Below the pieces are notes generated by a model. That model saw only the letters and a program-made list of their open reading frames with translations. It was not told the origin of the DNA and did no database searches. Made by a program: the position numbers and the translations under genes. Below are positions 35,895-46,743 of a stretch of 64,000 bases of DNA, piece after piece. Each line of letters begins with the position of its first letter. Within the stretch, counting starts at the first letter, position 1. Source of the DNA: an uncultured Acidobacteriota bacterium (GTDB taxonomy: Bacteria > Acidobacteriota > Terriglobia > Terriglobales > Acidobacteriaceae); the NCBI GenBank assembly GCA_903832055.1, contig CAILAC010000017.1, forward strand, positions 1-64,000. Direction: 5' to 3'.

Positions 35895-38117
35895 TTAGCC
35901 ATCGCTCATGGTGCTGGCGGCGGGGAAGAAGGGGAGATTCCGAACGCGGATGCCGGTGGCGCGGAAGTAAGCGTTGGCGAGGGCGGGGCCGAGTGGGGGA
36001 ACACCTGGTTCGCCTGCTCCGGTCGGGGCGTTGGTGTTGCTGAGGATTTTGACTTTGATGACCGGCATGTCTGCCATGCGAACGAGACGGTAGTTGTTGA
36101 AGTTGCGAACGCTGGCTGTGCCGTTGGTGAAGGTGATGTGTCCCCAGAGAACAGAGCTGAGGCCGTGGACGATGCCACCCTGCATCTGGGCAGTAACGGA
36201 ATCTGGGTTGATGACGCGACCGCAGTCGACGGCGCAGGCGACGCTCACGACTTTGAGGCCGGTAGCGGTTGCTCCGGAGATCTCGACGACCTCAGCAACG
36301 ACGGTGCCGAATGCCTCAGAGATGGCGATACCACGAGCATGACCGGCGGGGAGAGCCGTAGTCCAGCCGCCGAGTTGAGCAGCAGCGTCGAGGACGGCGA
36401 GGAAGCGGGGATTGTTGGCCAGCAGGGTGCGCCGGTAGGTGTAGGGATCGATGCCGGCCTGGTGGGCAAGTTCATCGATGAAACTCTCGATGACATACGT
36501 ATTGAAGGAGCATCCGACGGAGCGCCAGAAGCCGATTGGCACGGTTGCAGGATGGGCGACAAAATCGACCGACCTGTTGAGCATGGCGTAGGGCAGACCG
36601 GTTGCAGCTTCAGTGGCCTGGCCGTCTTCAGCGCCGGCGGCGATCCAGCCACGCTGGGCAAGGATGGAGGGGGTGACGATGCGGTTTTCCCAGGCAACGA
36701 TGTTGTGCTTGGCGTCAAGACCCCCTTGCACGCGGGCGAGAACCATGGGGCGATACTGATCGCGGCCAAAGTCTTCTTCACGGGGCCAGGTGAGTTTGAC
36801 GGGCTTTTTGATGGTCTTGGCGATGGTGACGGCCTGAGCGATGTAGTCCTGCTCAATTTTGCGGCCGAGCCCGCCGCCGAGGAGGGTGGTGTGGACGGTG
36901 ATGGCTGTCAGGGGCAGACCGGTAATGGCAGACGCGGTTGCCTGAACCCAACCGGAGGCCTGTGTGGGGGCCCATATTTCGCAGGTGGTCGAGGTCAGGT
37001 TGACGGTGCAATTGAGCACTTCCATGCAGGCATGGGCCAGGTACGGGAAGGAGTAGGTGGCTGTGAGGGTCGAGGCAGCGGTTTTCATGGCGGCGGCTGG
37101 GTTGCCGATGAGCTCGGCATTGACCGGCTTGCCGCTGGCCATGAGCGTCGCGGCCTGGGCAGCATAGAGGGTGCTGTTGACCTGTGCTGCGGAAGCGGGG
37201 ATGTGCCAATTGAAGTTTGCACCGCCACCGCCGCCGTTATCGCCACCCTCGCCAATGGCTGCCATCGCGGAATAGGTATTGCTCGCGACGGCTGCGATTG
37301 CGTTGCCGAGGTTAACCCAGGTAATGCCGTTGGCATTGGCAGGCATGCTGGCCAGGGTGCCACCGAGCGAAGGGCAATGTTTGACGGCAGCATAGACCAT
37401 GTTGGGGATGCGAACGTCGATGCCGTAGATGGCGCGCCCGTTGACCTTGTTGGGAATATCGAGTCGAGCGAGCGGTTTGCCGATGAGCTTGAGATTGCTG
37501 TCAGCAATGAGGGTGGGGTTTGTGGGGGGCGTAAGCTTCGCTGCGGCGGGCGCGAGCGCGCCGTAGGTGAGAGTCCTTTTGGTGGGAGTATGGGTCACGA
37601 TGCCATTGCTGGCCATGCATTCTGATACCGGGACACCCCAGGTGTTGGCAGCTGCCTGAATCAACATCATGCGGACTGCAGCACCGGCGGTGCGCAAGGG
37701 CAGGTAATTGGTGCGGATCGCGCTGGAACCGCCGGTGATGTAGCTGATGGCACTCGGGGGCGCCGAAACACTCTTCACCTTGGACCAGGCGACGATCAGC
37801 TCTTCTGCAACCAGTTGGGCAAGACCAGACATGGATCCCTGGCCGAGTTCGCAGCCGCCGAACAGGACTGTGATGCTGCTGTCGGCACCGATCTGGATAT
37901 AGGAGTTGAACTGCGTAGGCGCGACTGTGCCGGCGGCCTGGGCTACGCGCGAGAGGCCCGGAAGGCAGAACTGCAACATGAAGCCGCCGGTCGCGGTGGC
38001 GATGAAGGCGCGGCGACTGGGCCCGGAAGATGTCTGGAGAGTTTCGGAGGCCGCTTCATTTTCTGCGATCTCTGTGACGGTGGAAACGGGTTCTTCTAAA
38101 ACAAGCTCTGCGGGCAT
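35895..38117 (-). CDS. Xanthine dehydrogenase-family molybdopterin subunit (IorB-like)
   Basis: A 740-residue large subunit of the isoquinoline 1-oxidoreductase type. A Tat signal is placed internally (SRRAFIATATGGFMLQFC, about residue 34), so the enzyme acts in the periplasm. Molybdopterin-binding elements include FGGCELGQGSMSGLAQLVAEELIV, FPYLAHACMEVLNC and TTLLGGGLGRKIEQDYIAQAV, and the C-terminal part has GEPGVPPLGPALANAYF with the conserved Glu. Family members hydroxylate N-heterocycles or oxidise aldehydes, passing electrons through the 2Fe-2S subunit to a cytochrome. Its partner gene lies 45 bp upstream. The substrate is not deducible. Confidence 0.92.
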   Translation of the reverse strand: MPAELVLEEPVSTVTEIAENEAASETLQTSSGPSRRAFIATATGGFMLQFCLPGLSRVAQAAGTVAPTQFNSYIQIGADSSITVLFGGCELGQGSMSGLAQLVAEELIVAWSKVKSVSAPPSAISYITGGSSAIRTNYLPLRTAGAAVRMMLIQAAANTWGVPVSECMASNGIVTHTPTKRTLTYGALAPAAAKLTPPTNPTLIADSNLKLIGKPLARLDIPNKVNGRAIYGIDVRIPNMVYAAVKHCPSLGGTLASMPANANGITWVNLGNAIAAVASNTYSAMAAIGEGGDNGGGGGANFNWHIPASAAQVNSTLYAAQAATLMASGKPVNAELIGNPAAAMKTAASTLTATYSFPYLAHACMEVLNCTVNLTSTTCEIWAPTQASGWVQATASAITGLPLTAITVHTTLLGGGLGRKIEQDYIAQAVTIAKTIKKPVKLTWPREEDFGRDQYRPMVLARVQGGLDAKHNIVAWENRIVTPSILAQRGWIAAGAEDGQATEAATGLPYAMLNRSVDFVAHPATVPIGFWRSVGCSFNTYVIESFIDELAHQAGIDPYTYRRTLLANNPRFLAVLDAAAQLGGWTTALPAGHARGIAISEAFGTVVAEVVEISGATATGLKVVSVACAVDCGRVINPDSVTAQMQGGIVHGLSSVLWGHITFTNGTASVRNFNNYRLVRMADMPVIKVKILSNTNAPTGAGEPGVPPLGPALANAYFRATGIRVRNLPFFPAASTMSDG

Positions 38118-38162
38118 GGGGGATGCTCCTATTTTGCTCTCGATGCTGAGATGTCTGTGTGC

Positions 38163-38594
<432 letters not shown>

Positions 38595-39021
38595 GATCGA
38601 GCTCTCCTGTTGGGGGGGTGAGGAGACAAGGTTGCGCCGTACAAAGCTATAGTTGGCTTTGCGGGACGAAGAGTATGGGAATTCGGCAAGGAAGGGTGGT
38701 ACTGAAACTATCTTTGACCCGGAAGCCCTATCGCTTAGCGACGGCTGGCTCAGGTTTGGGACAACGACGGCCCCGTTCTCCCCATGTCCTGACTGTGCCA
38801 CTCAGACAAGTGACTAAATCGGCTGGAGATAATGAAGCATAAATCGGCTCAATAACGGTTTGCAAGCGGAAATCTCGCAAATTCTTCGTTTCAGGACAAT
38901 CCGGGCGTTTCCTGAGGGCCGAGAGCCGAATCACGCCGTGTCTGCCGAAGCAGGTTTCGCCTGGGCGGGGTCAGGGTTCAGGCACTTTGATAGACTAAGT
39001 GGTTTACCCGGGAGGAATGAT
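38595..39021. other. Divergent intergenic region with a direct repeat
   Basis: 427 bp between iorA-like (minus) and rbfA (plus), without a convincing gene. TAAATCGGCT occurs twice, at 38815-38824 and 38840-38849, 25 bp apart. The spacing is not an exact number of helical turns, and the meaning is unknown. Promoters for both directions must lie here. Confidence 0.45.
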
Positions 39022-39432
39022 ATGGCAGAGCCAAGATCGCGTGTGTACCATCGGAACCGGGTGGCTGAAACGCTGCGTGAAGAGATCGGCACCATGCTGG
39101 AAGGCCAGCTCTCTGACCCTCGCATTGCGTTTTGTTATGTAACGGAAGTGGCGATGAATCCCGGCAGCAAGTCTGCCCGTGTGTACATAGCTGTGGACGG
39201 CGGAGCAGAAGCAGAAGAGCAGACAGTAGCTGCGCTGGTGGCCGCCAAAGGATACATTCGGCATGAGTTGCTGGAGAGACTGGGAGTGCGGCGCGTGCCT
39301 GACCTGAGCTTTCACGTGGACCGGTCGGAGAAGTTTCAGTCGCGCATTGACGAGCTGCTCGGGCGCGCCAAGAAGCGCCAGAAAGCCAGTTCTCCAGCAC
39401 CGCTGCCGGGCGAATCGACCGCCCCCAAATAG
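39022..39432 (+). CDS. rbfA: Ribosome-binding factor A
   Basis: A 136-residue RbfA, the KH-fold protein needed for maturation of the 16S rRNA 5' end in the 30S subunit. RVAETLREEIGTML, LSDPRIAFCYVTEVAMNPGSKSARVYI and the C-terminal VRRVPDLSFHVDRSEKF are typical. The C-terminus has a basic then Pro-rich tail. The ATG at 39022 has GGAGGA 6 bp upstream. A DHH phosphoesterase gene follows 17 bp on, the common order rbfA-nrnA. Confidence 0.95.
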   Translation: MAEPRSRVYHRNRVAETLREEIGTMLEGQLSDPRIAFCYVTEVAMNPGSKSARVYIAVDGGAEAEEQTVAALVAAKGYIRHELLERLGVRRVPDLSFHVDRSEKFQSRIDELLGRAKKRQKASSPAPLPGESTAPK

Positions 39433-39449
39433 GCCGGTGACCTTGCGGT

Positions 39450-40508
39450 ATGGCATCGACTCAACCCATCTCGACGAAGCAACGCCCCATTGCAGTGGAA
39501 GGTGACGGTGCCTTCAAGCCTCAGGCTGAGGTGATTTTGCCGCAGATGCGGCAGATTCTGGAGGCACTGCAGGGCGGCGAGCGCTTCCTGGTGTGTTCTC
39601 ACTCCCGGCCAGACGGGGACGCGGTGGGCTCGATGCTGGCGATGGGCATGCTGCTGCGGCAGATGGGCAAGCGGGCTGACCTTGTGACGGCCGACCGGAT
39701 TCCCGCGGTCTTTCGTGGACTGCCCGGCGCAGACGAGGTTCGAACGGTGATGCGGGTGCACGGCCCCTATGACGCGGTGATTCTGCTGGAGTGCGACGGG
39801 CTGGAGCGAACGCGGCTGCGGGGGCTGGAGGCGATGTTTCAAATCAACATCGACCATCACGCGAGCGGCAAGGAGTTTGGCGATCTGAACTGGATTGACC
39901 GCGACGCGTGTTCAGTTGGCGAGATGGTACACCGACTGGTGCAGGCAGCGGGCGGAACTGTGACCGCAGCGATGGCGACGTGCCTTTATACGACACTGCT
40001 GACCGACACGGGTGGTTTTTGCTACGGCAGCATCGGGGCAGGAACGTTTGCCCTGGCGGCAGAACTGACCGAGGCGGGAGCTCAACCGGTCGAAATTGCG
40101 CGCGATGTGTATTTTGCCAATCCGTTGTCGCGCATGTTGCTGCTGGGCAAGGCGCTGAGCACGCTACAGCGGGAGGGCCCGCTGGCATGGCTTTGGGTAT
40201 CGGACGCTGACCAGCGCAGTGTTGAAGCCACCGAGGAGGACTGCGAGGGCGTGGTGAACTACGCGCTCTCGATCAGCGGTGTGGAGGCGGCGGTATTCCT
40301 GCGCGAGTTGCCTGAGGGGCGCATCCGGCTAAGCCTGCGCAGCAAGGGCGCGGTGAATGTGGCCTCGATCAGCGTTGCGCTGGGCGGCGGCGGCCACGAA
40401 AATGCCGCAGGCTGCACGCTGGATGGACCGATGGAACGGGCCCGAGAAGAGATCCTGAATGCGCTGCGGAAAGATGTCATTGCGGGTGACCCTGAGCCTG
40501 CAAGCTGA
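39450..40508 (+). CDS. DHH/DHHA1 phosphoesterase, NrnA-like
   Basis: A 352-residue DHH-family enzyme, probably a bifunctional oligoribonuclease and pAp phosphatase. Metal-binding motifs are CSHSRPDGDAVGS (DGD), ILLECDG, NIDHHAS (DHH) and TLLTDTGGF; the DHHA1 domain ends in ALGGGGHENAAGCTLDG (GGGHxxAAG). Such enzymes finish mRNA decay by clearing 2-5-nt RNA. The leading 30 residues are variable, so the start could be later. Coupling to rbfA supports an RNA-metabolism operon. Confidence 0.92.
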   Translation: MASTQPISTKQRPIAVEGDGAFKPQAEVILPQMRQILEALQGGERFLVCSHSRPDGDAVGSMLAMGMLLRQMGKRADLVTADRIPAVFRGLPGADEVRTVMRVHGPYDAVILLECDGLERTRLRGLEAMFQINIDHHASGKEFGDLNWIDRDACSVGEMVHRLVQAAGGTVTAAMATCLYTTLLTDTGGFCYGSIGAGTFALAAELTEAGAQPVEIARDVYFANPLSRMLLLGKALSTLQREGPLAWLWVSDADQRSVEATEEDCEGVVNYALSISGVEAAVFLRELPEGRIRLSLRSKGAVNVASISVALGGGGHENAAGCTLDGPMERAREEILNALRKDVIAGDPEPAS

Positions 40509-40743
40509 TTTGCGCTGAAGCTATTTGATTGCGGGCGGGCCCCCATGCCATAGTGGGACACATCCTCTGCCGAACTGACTTCGCATCGTGTCTCAATCTC
40601 TGAATGAGTCTTGGTTCGCGACCAATCCATAAGCGGTCGTGAGGGTGGAACGCTGGGTTGAGGCATTGCTCAGCCCTTCCGCTAATTTTCATCTTGCGAT
40701 GGCAGATCAAAACCATGAAATACAGTTGCTCAAAAGGAATCTT

Positions 40744-43700
40744 ATGACTCGCATCCTTATCTCCAGGCCCATTGGCCGCTGCCTTTTCGCTGCTTCACTT
40801 TTGCTGATGCTGGTGCGGAGTGCGGCGGGGCAGATAACTTCGTGGCCGATGGCTGGCGCGGCGTTTACAGCTTCACCAGCGGAAGTAACTGCGGCTGCCG
40901 CGAAGATTGCGCCGGAGAAGTTTGCTGAAGTTACAGTGCTCTTTGAAGAAGAGAAGTATGTCCTCGATGCTGCGGGACGGGTGACCAACACGCATCACCT
41001 GATTTATCGAATTGAGACGGCGGCGGGGGTTGAATCGTGGTCAGAGGCTTCGGTGGAGTGGGAAGCGTTTTACCAGAAAGAGCCGAGGATCCGGGCGCGT
41101 GTGGTTCGGGGCGATGGCAGCGTGCTGGAGCTGGACCAGAAGACGCTGACGGACGTTCCGGCGCGGAACGATGAGGATGGCACCTACTCGCAGGCACGTA
41201 TTCACAAGGCTCCATTGCCAGGGCTGAATGTGGGCGCGATTGTGGAGCAGGAGACGACGCTTTCAGATGCCGAGCCACTGTTTTCAGGGGGCGGAGTTTA
41301 CCGGGTCTACTTTGAGAGGGATGTCCCGATCATCCGCACGCGGCTGGTTGTGGAAGCTCCGGTGGGATTGCCGCTGGAGTATCGGTTGGATTTTCTGCCG
41401 GAGGTGGCGGTCCAGAAGGAAGAAGCGGGCGGGGTGCGGCGGCTGATTTTTGACCAGGGGCATCTTGCGCCATCGGTCAACTCGGATATCGGTCTGGCCA
41501 CCCATGTTTTGCATGCGCCGTGGGTGGAGTTTGCGACCGGCAAGTCGTGGTCTTCAGTTGTAGCGGCATACCGGGATCTGGCGGAGCCGCAGATACAGGT
41601 TGCGCAGGTGAAGTCGCTTATCGGGGGCGTGACGGCGCCTGTCACTGCGGAAAGCCGGCTGGCGTTGATTCAAACGCTGGTTTCGCGGCTGCACAAAGAG
41701 GTGCGTTACACGGGGATTGAGTTTGGCGAGGCAAAGCTGCAGCCGCAGACGCCGGCAGAGATTCTGAAGCGCCATTACGGGGACTGCAAGGACAAAGCTG
41801 CACTGCTGGTGGCGATGCTGCGGGCGGCGGGGATTCCTGCAAATCTGGCGTTGCTTGACTCTGGTCCGGGCCGGGATGTGACGCCGGATTTGCCGGGCAT
41901 GAACCAGTTTGACCACGCAATTGTCTACGTGCCGGGTGCCACGGCTGGCGACAAACCGCTCTGGATTGACGCGACGGCGGAGTTTACCCGCGTGGGTGAC
42001 CTGCCGTACATGGATCAGGGCAGGCTGGCGCTGGTGATTGCGGATGGAACGCAGGCGTTGACGCAGATACCGGAAGCGCGTCCCGAGGACAGCGTGCTGA
42101 CCGAGACGCGGGAGTTTCTGCTGGCGGATTATGGGCCGGCGCATGTGATTGAGACTTCGCGCACGACGGGGCACATTGATACAACCTACCGCTCAGATTA
42201 CGGCGAGGTGGAGAGCAAGGAGCAGAAGACGCAGCTCGAGAACTACGCAAAGAGCGCTTACGCGAGCAAAGGCCCGCCGACAATTGAGCACGGCGACCCG
42301 CGCGACCTGAACAAGCCATTTGTACTGAAGCTGGACATGGCGCAGGCGAAGCGCGGGAACACCGGAATCAAAGACGCAGCGGTCGCGATTTTCCCCACGG
42401 GGACATATTCTTCACTGCCGAAGTGGTTTGGGACCGACCCGGACCAGAGCGGCGACAAGCTGACGGCGGAGGAAGAAGCCGATCGGCACAAAGCGGAGCT
42501 GCAGCGCAGCCCGGAGTATGACGTGCAGCCCTTCATTGCCGAGCGCCGCTATGTGGTGACTCCGCCGGCGGGGTTTGTGCTGAGGGCATTGCCGGCAGCG
42601 AAGACGACGCAGATGGGTCCAGCGACGCTTACCGAAGCCTACAGCGCGGATGGTGCCGGGGTGGTGACGGCGGTGTTGCGCTTCAATTCAGGCAAGCCGC
42701 GCTACACGGCAGATGAAGCACTGGCGCTGCGCAAGGCGGTACTGGCGGCGAACAAAGAAGACGCGGTGATGCTGTATTTTGATCAGGCTGGAGCCAAGCT
42801 GGTGGCTGCAGGCAAGGTACGCGAGGGGCTGGCGGCGGACCAGGCTGTTCTGGAAAGCCACCCGAAGGAGGCGATGCCGCACATCCGGCTAGCTTACGCA
42901 CTGCTCGAAGCCGGGCTGGGCGAGAAGGCGCGCGCCGAAGCGACATTGGCGACAAAGCTGGATGCGAAATCCGCGCTGGCTTTCAGTACCCTGGGTTGGA
43001 TTGCCCAGTTTGACTCAATCGGCGAGCGATTTCGCAAGGGGTTTGATCTGGCAGGGGCGCTGGCGGCATTTCGCAGGGCCAAGGAGCTCGGCCCGGAGGA
43101 CGTGGATACGCGGGAGAACCTCGCGATTCTGTATGAGTACGATGCGCAGGGGGTTCGCTACGCGTCTGCAGAGGGATTGAAGTCTGCCATCAGGGAATAT
43201 CGCGATTTGAAGACGCAGGACAAGGCAGAGGGAGAGCGATTTCAGGACAACATCCTGTTTGATCTGCTCTATTCGCAACAGTACAAGGAATTGCTTGCGG
43301 AGATTGCGCCGCTGCCGGCGACGGCGACTCGGAACAGCCTGAGCATTGCCGCGACGGTTGCGCTGGACGGCGTTGATGCGGGAATCAAACGCGCCGATGG
43401 GCTTGCAGGCGATGCAACGCAGCGCAGCACCGCACTGCGCAATGCGGGCGCGCAACTGATCAACCTGCGGTTGTACGGGCAGGCGGCGGAGGTGCTGAGC
43501 GCGGGGATTGAAGGCCAGGAAAATGCGACAGCCATTGCGCGACAGATCGAGATATTCCGCAATTTGAAGCCGTTTGATATGGCTGCGGTTGTCGAGAGCA
43601 AGGCTACAGACAAGCCGGAAGCAGTCGTCCAGAGGATGATTGCGCTGGGCCTGAGCGATCAGCTCTCAGCAGATGTGATTTCCAGATTGCTGAGTCATCA

Positions 43701-44943
43701 TGCATTTGCCACGGACGCGGAGTGGCAGGCCAATCTCAAGAAAAGCACGGAATCAGCGGGATCGTTTCGCGCAATTGCGGAGCGGTCTGGGTTAACGCCA
43801 GACGTTCTGGCGGATGTGACTCTGGGGAGCATGAAGATGACATCCCAGGGCGACGACGGGATTGGTTACCGGGTAACAATGCAGTCTGTTGGTTCAAAGG
43901 CACAGCAGTTTTATGTGGACCGGGAGGAAGGCGGATACCGGATTATCGCTTCGTACTCTGACACAACCGAGGTTGGAAATGCCGCGCTTTATTTTCTGCA
44001 TCACGGCAATGAGGCGGCGGCGCGGGCGCTGCTGGACTGGAAGCGCGAACTGGTGCACCGGGGCGGCGGAGACGATGTGCTGGAGGGGCCACTGCTGCCG
44101 CGTTTCTGGACGGCGGGGGAATCGAAAGGGGCGGAGGCGATTGAGCTTGCTGCGGCTTCACTGCTGACCAGCAGCGCGGAAATTGGAGATTTGCTGCCCG
44201 CGATTGCGGCTCGACGGGACAAATGGACGGCGGAGCAGGGCAAGCCCGACCGGACTGATCTGAACCTGTTGCTGGCGCAGGGATATTTCTGGACGCGCGA
44301 CGGGGCAAACCTGCGCAAGGCCGGGGACGCGCTGCTGGCCGAGAATCCTGACTCGATTACGGCGGCGCGCTGGGTAGGCTTTGGCGACTGGTTCAACCAC
44401 GACTGGGCCCATTGGAACGCGATGCTGGACGGGCGGCTGGCGAAGCACCCCTCCGATCGGGAGCTTTTGACGCTGAAGGCTTTTGCGGCCGAAGCGGAGG
44501 GGGACTTTGCCGCAGCGCGGAAGGTGATGCGCAAGGTGCTGGATGGAGGCGAGGCGACCGGCAACGACTACAACGGCTACAGCTGGAATACGCTGTTCGA
44601 GGGCAAAGTGGATGCAGATGCCGTGCAGGCCGCGCAACAAGCGAACATGCTGAGCAAGAACTCCAGCTTTGCCGATCTGCATACTTTGGCCTGCCTCTAT
44701 GCGGCGGTGGGCAAGACGACCGAGGCGAAGCAGGAGTTGCTGGCGGCGATGGCGGCGGGCAATCTGGGCGAGCCGAATTCAGCGACCTGGTTTGGATTTG
44801 GGGCGATCTACGAGCAGTACGGCGTAACGGACGCTGCGATTACCGCCTTCAGGCGGGTGGAGAAGCCGGAAGGGCCGATGATGCCGACCGATACGTACGT
44901 GCTGGCGCAGATGCATTTGAAAGCGTTGAAAGCGACAGATTAA
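40744..44943 (+). CDS. Exported DUF3857 / transglutaminase-like / TPR giant
   Basis: A 1399-residue protein with a signal peptide (PIGRCLFAASLLLMLVRSAAGQ). A DUF3857 beta-sandwich follows (about 35-310), then a transglutaminase-like domain with the papain-type triad: Cys in HYGDCKDKAALLVAML, His in FDHAIVYVPG, Asp in LWIDATAEF. The remaining 800 residues are mostly helical repeats of TPR type (about 690 onward). In this family the transglutaminase fold may cross-link or cut peptides; no substrate is known. ATG 40744 has AAAGGA just upstream. It stands alone between nrnA-like and a convergent thiolase gene. Confidence 0.88.
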   Translation: MTRILISRPIGRCLFAASLLLMLVRSAAGQITSWPMAGAAFTASPAEVTAAAAKIAPEKFAEVTVLFEEEKYVLDAAGRVTNTHHLIYRIETAAGVESWSEASVEWEAFYQKEPRIRARVVRGDGSVLELDQKTLTDVPARNDEDGTYSQARIHKAPLPGLNVGAIVEQETTLSDAEPLFSGGGVYRVYFERDVPIIRTRLVVEAPVGLPLEYRLDFLPEVAVQKEEAGGVRRLIFDQGHLAPSVNSDIGLATHVLHAPWVEFATGKSWSSVVAAYRDLAEPQIQVAQVKSLIGGVTAPVTAESRLALIQTLVSRLHKEVRYTGIEFGEAKLQPQTPAEILKRHYGDCKDKAALLVAMLRAAGIPANLALLDSGPGRDVTPDLPGMNQFDHAIVYVPGATAGDKPLWIDATAEFTRVGDLPYMDQGRLALVIADGTQALTQIPEARPEDSVLTETREFLLADYGPAHVIETSRTTGHIDTTYRSDYGEVESKEQKTQLENYAKSAYASKGPPTIEHGDPRDLNKPFVLKLDMAQAKRGNTGIKDAAVAIFPTGTYSSLPKWFGTDPDQSGDKLTAEEEADRHKAELQRSPEYDVQPFIAERRYVVTPPAGFVLRALPAAKTTQMGPATLTEAYSADGAGVVTAVLRFNSGKPRYTADEALALRKAVLAANKEDAVMLYFDQAGAKLVAAGKVREGLAADQAVLESHPKEAMPHIRLAYALLEAGLGEKARAEATLATKLDAKSALAFSTLGWIAQFDSIGERFRKGFDLAGALAAFRRAKELGPEDVDTRENLAILYEYDAQGVRYASAEGLKSAIREYRDLKTQDKAEGERFQDNILFDLLYSQQYKELLAEIAPLPATATRNSLSIAATVALDGVDAGIKRADGLAGDATQRSTALRNAGAQLINLRLYGQAAEVLSAGIEGQENATAIARQIEIFRNLKPFDMAAVVESKATDKPEAVVQRMIALGLSDQLSADVISRLLSHHAFATDAEWQANLKKSTESAGSFRAIAERSGLTPDVLADVTLGSMKMTSQGDDGIGYRVTMQSVGSKAQQFYVDREEGGYRIIASYSDTTEVGNAALYFLHHGNEAAARALLDWKRELVHRGGGDDVLEGPLLPRFWTAGESKGAEAIELAAASLLTSSAEIGDLLPAIAARRDKWTAEQGKPDRTDLNLLLAQGYFWTRDGANLRKAGDALLAENPDSITAARWVGFGDWFNHDWAHWNAMLDGRLAKHPSDRELLTLKAFAAEAEGDFAAARKVMRKVLDGGEATGNDYNGYSWNTLFEGKVDADAVQAAQQANMLSKNSSFADLHTLACLYAAVGKTTEAKQELLAAMAAGNLGEPNSATWFGFGAIYEQYGVTDAAITAFRRVEKPEGPMMPTDTYVLAQMHLKALKATD

Positions 44944-44947
44944 GACT

Positions 44948-46126
44948 CTAGCGCTCCAGGGCAAGGGCTACTGAGTTCCCTCCCCCGAGGCAGAGAGCCG
45001 CGACGCCGCGATGTGCTTCGCGGCGGATCATCTCATGCGCCAGGGTGACCAGGACGCGTGCGCCGCTGGCCCCGATGGGGTGGCCGATTGCGACTGCGCC
45101 TCCGTTGACGTTGACATTGGCGGGGGTCAGATCCAGTTCGCGCATGACGCCGAGGGCCTGCACGGCGAAGGCTTCGTTGAGTTCAAAGAGGTCAACGGAT
45201 GAAGCAGACCAGCCAGCTTTGGCGAGGAGCTTTTGCACGCCAGTGACCGGAGCGAGCATGACCCACTGCGGGTCGACGCCGCTGGTTGCCTGGGCGCGGA
45301 TGGTGGCCATGGGGGTGAGCCCCAGCGCAGCGGCTTTGCGAGCGGACATGAGCAGGAGCGCGGCGGCGGCATCGTTGAGGCCGGGGGCGTTGCCTGCGGT
45401 CACGCTGCCATCCGATTTGAAAGCCGGCCTGAGGGCGGCGAGCGCTTCGATGGTCAGCTCGGGCCTGATGGATTCGTCTGTGGTGAAGCTGGTGACGGCG
45501 CCCTTTTTTCCGGGAACATCGACGGGGACGACCTCGGCCTTGAAGCGGCCTTCGCGCCAGGCAGCGGCGGCGCGGCGATGGGATTCAAGGGCGTAGCGGT
45601 CCTGCTCCTGGCGGGAGATGCTGTGTTTGGCTGCGACGTTTTCTGCGGTGATGCCCATGTGGTAGTCGTTGTAGACATCCCACAGGCCGTCGTGGACAAC
45701 GGAATCGACGAGCGTTCCATTGCCCATGCGGTAGCCCTGACGGGCCTGGGGCAGCAGGTAAGGGGCGTTTGTCATGGACTCCATGCCGCCAGCGACGATG
45801 ATTTCAGCGTTGCCGGTCTGGATGGCCTGAGCGGCAAGGGAGACAGCTTTGAGGCCTGAACCGCAAACCTTGTTGATGGTAAGAGCGGCGACGGAGTGGC
45901 TCAATCCCCCGTAAAGGGCGGCCTGGCGAGCGGGATTCTGCCCCAGGCCGGCGGTGAGCACGTTACCCATGATGCATTCGTCGACGGTGGCGGGGTCGAT
46001 GCCGGCGCGGATTACAGCTTCGCGCACGGCGATGGCTCCAAGCTGCGGGGCTGAAAGGGGGCTGAACATGCCCTGAAACTTGCCTACAGGGGTGCGGACT
46101 GCGGAGACGAGGACGACTTCTTCCAT
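44948..46126 (-). CDS. Acetyl-CoA C-acetyltransferase (thiolase)
   Basis: A 392-residue thiolase that condenses two acetyl-CoA or cleaves 3-ketoacyl-CoA. The acyl-carrying Cys is C88 in [10 protein letters not shown], the general-base His lies in [15 protein letters not shown], and the second Cys in [16 protein letters not shown]. The length and the [13 protein letters not shown] motif fit a biosynthetic-type tetramer. ATG 46126 starts with the typical [16 protein letters not shown]; an upstream ATG at 46189 would add 21 unrelated residues. No other fatty-acid gene is adjacent. Confidence 0.95.
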   Translation of the reverse strand: MEEVVLVSAVRTPVGKFQGMFSPLSAPQLGAIAVREAVIRAGIDPATVDECIMGNVLTAGLGQNPARQAALYGGLSHSVAALTINKVCGSGLKAVSLAAQAIQTGNAEIIVAGGMESMTNAPYLLPQARQGYRMGNGTLVDSVVHDGLWDVYNDYHMGITAENVAAKHSISRQEQDRYALESHRRAAAAWREGRFKAEVVPVDVPGKKGAVTSFTTDESIRPELTIEALAALRPAFKSDGSVTAGNAPGLNDAAAALLLMSARKAAALGLTPMATIRAQATSGVDPQWVMLAPVTGVQKLLAKAGWSASSVDLFELNEAFAVQALGVMRELDLTPANVNVNGGAVAIGHPIGASGARVLVTLAHEMIRREAHRGVAALCLGGGNSVALALER

Positions 46127-46428
46127 GATCGACCATGATAGCTTGCATTTGCGGAACTGGAATCCTGGGTCAAGAACTGAATCCGCCATTCAGGGATATG
46201 CGGTGAGCTTCTCTTTCACTTATGGTCAGAATTGTGGAGTGTTATGGTGCTATACTCCCCAGTCGGCTACAATCCGACGTTTATTGGTTTAATGTTTGGC
46301 GTTCGCACATTTCAGGCTGCATGAGCACGAGCGGTACTTGTTTGGGCCCAATCTGGATGCGCGTAAGAATTCCACCCGGCGAAGGCTGCCTGTGCATGCT
46401 AGCGCCGACAACCATAAGGAGTTAATTA

Positions 46429-46743
46429 ATGTCACGATCGTTTCGTTCTCATCTGGTTCTAGCTGTCATTGTTTCAATGGCAAGTGCCGTGGGTTTTGCC
46501 CAATCCGGCGATGCAACCTACAAGTCCAAGTGTGCAAGCTGCCACGGCGCAACTGGCACGCCGAGCGCCGGAATGGCCAAGCTCATGGGGATCAAGCCTG
46601 CGTCTGACCCAGAAATGCAGAAGCTGACCATCGAACAGATTTCAGCTGCAATCAAGAGCGGCAAGGGCAAGATGAAGCCAGTTTCGGGGCTTACCGACGA
46701 ACAGATCAAGGAAGTGGCGACCTTCTTCAAGGGACTCAAGTAG
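46429..46743 (+). CDS. Monoheme class I cytochrome c, periplasmic
   Basis: A 104-residue c-type cytochrome with a signal peptide (LVLAVIVSMASAVGFAQ). Heme attachment is CASCH (C35, C38, H39), and M81 in GKGKMKPVSGL is the probable sixth ligand, followed by the helix LTDEQIKEVATFFKGL. This is the usual soluble electron carrier of the periplasm. AAGGAG lies 7 bp before the ATG. It lies at the left end of the multiheme cluster and could shuttle electrons between inner-membrane enzymes and the outer-membrane cytochromes. Confidence 0.95.
   Translation: MSRSFRSHLVLAVIVSMASAVGFAQSGDATYKSKCASCHGATGTPSAGMAKLMGIKPASDPEMQKLTIEQISAAIKSGKGKMKPVSGLTDEQIKEVATFFKGLK

Noticed and set aside
35817-37625. Open frame of 602 codons on the plus strand
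   Set aside because: It lies opposite the IorB-like gene, is very rich in Gly, Asp and Val, and shows no domain; the other strand encodes a clear molybdenum hydroxylase.
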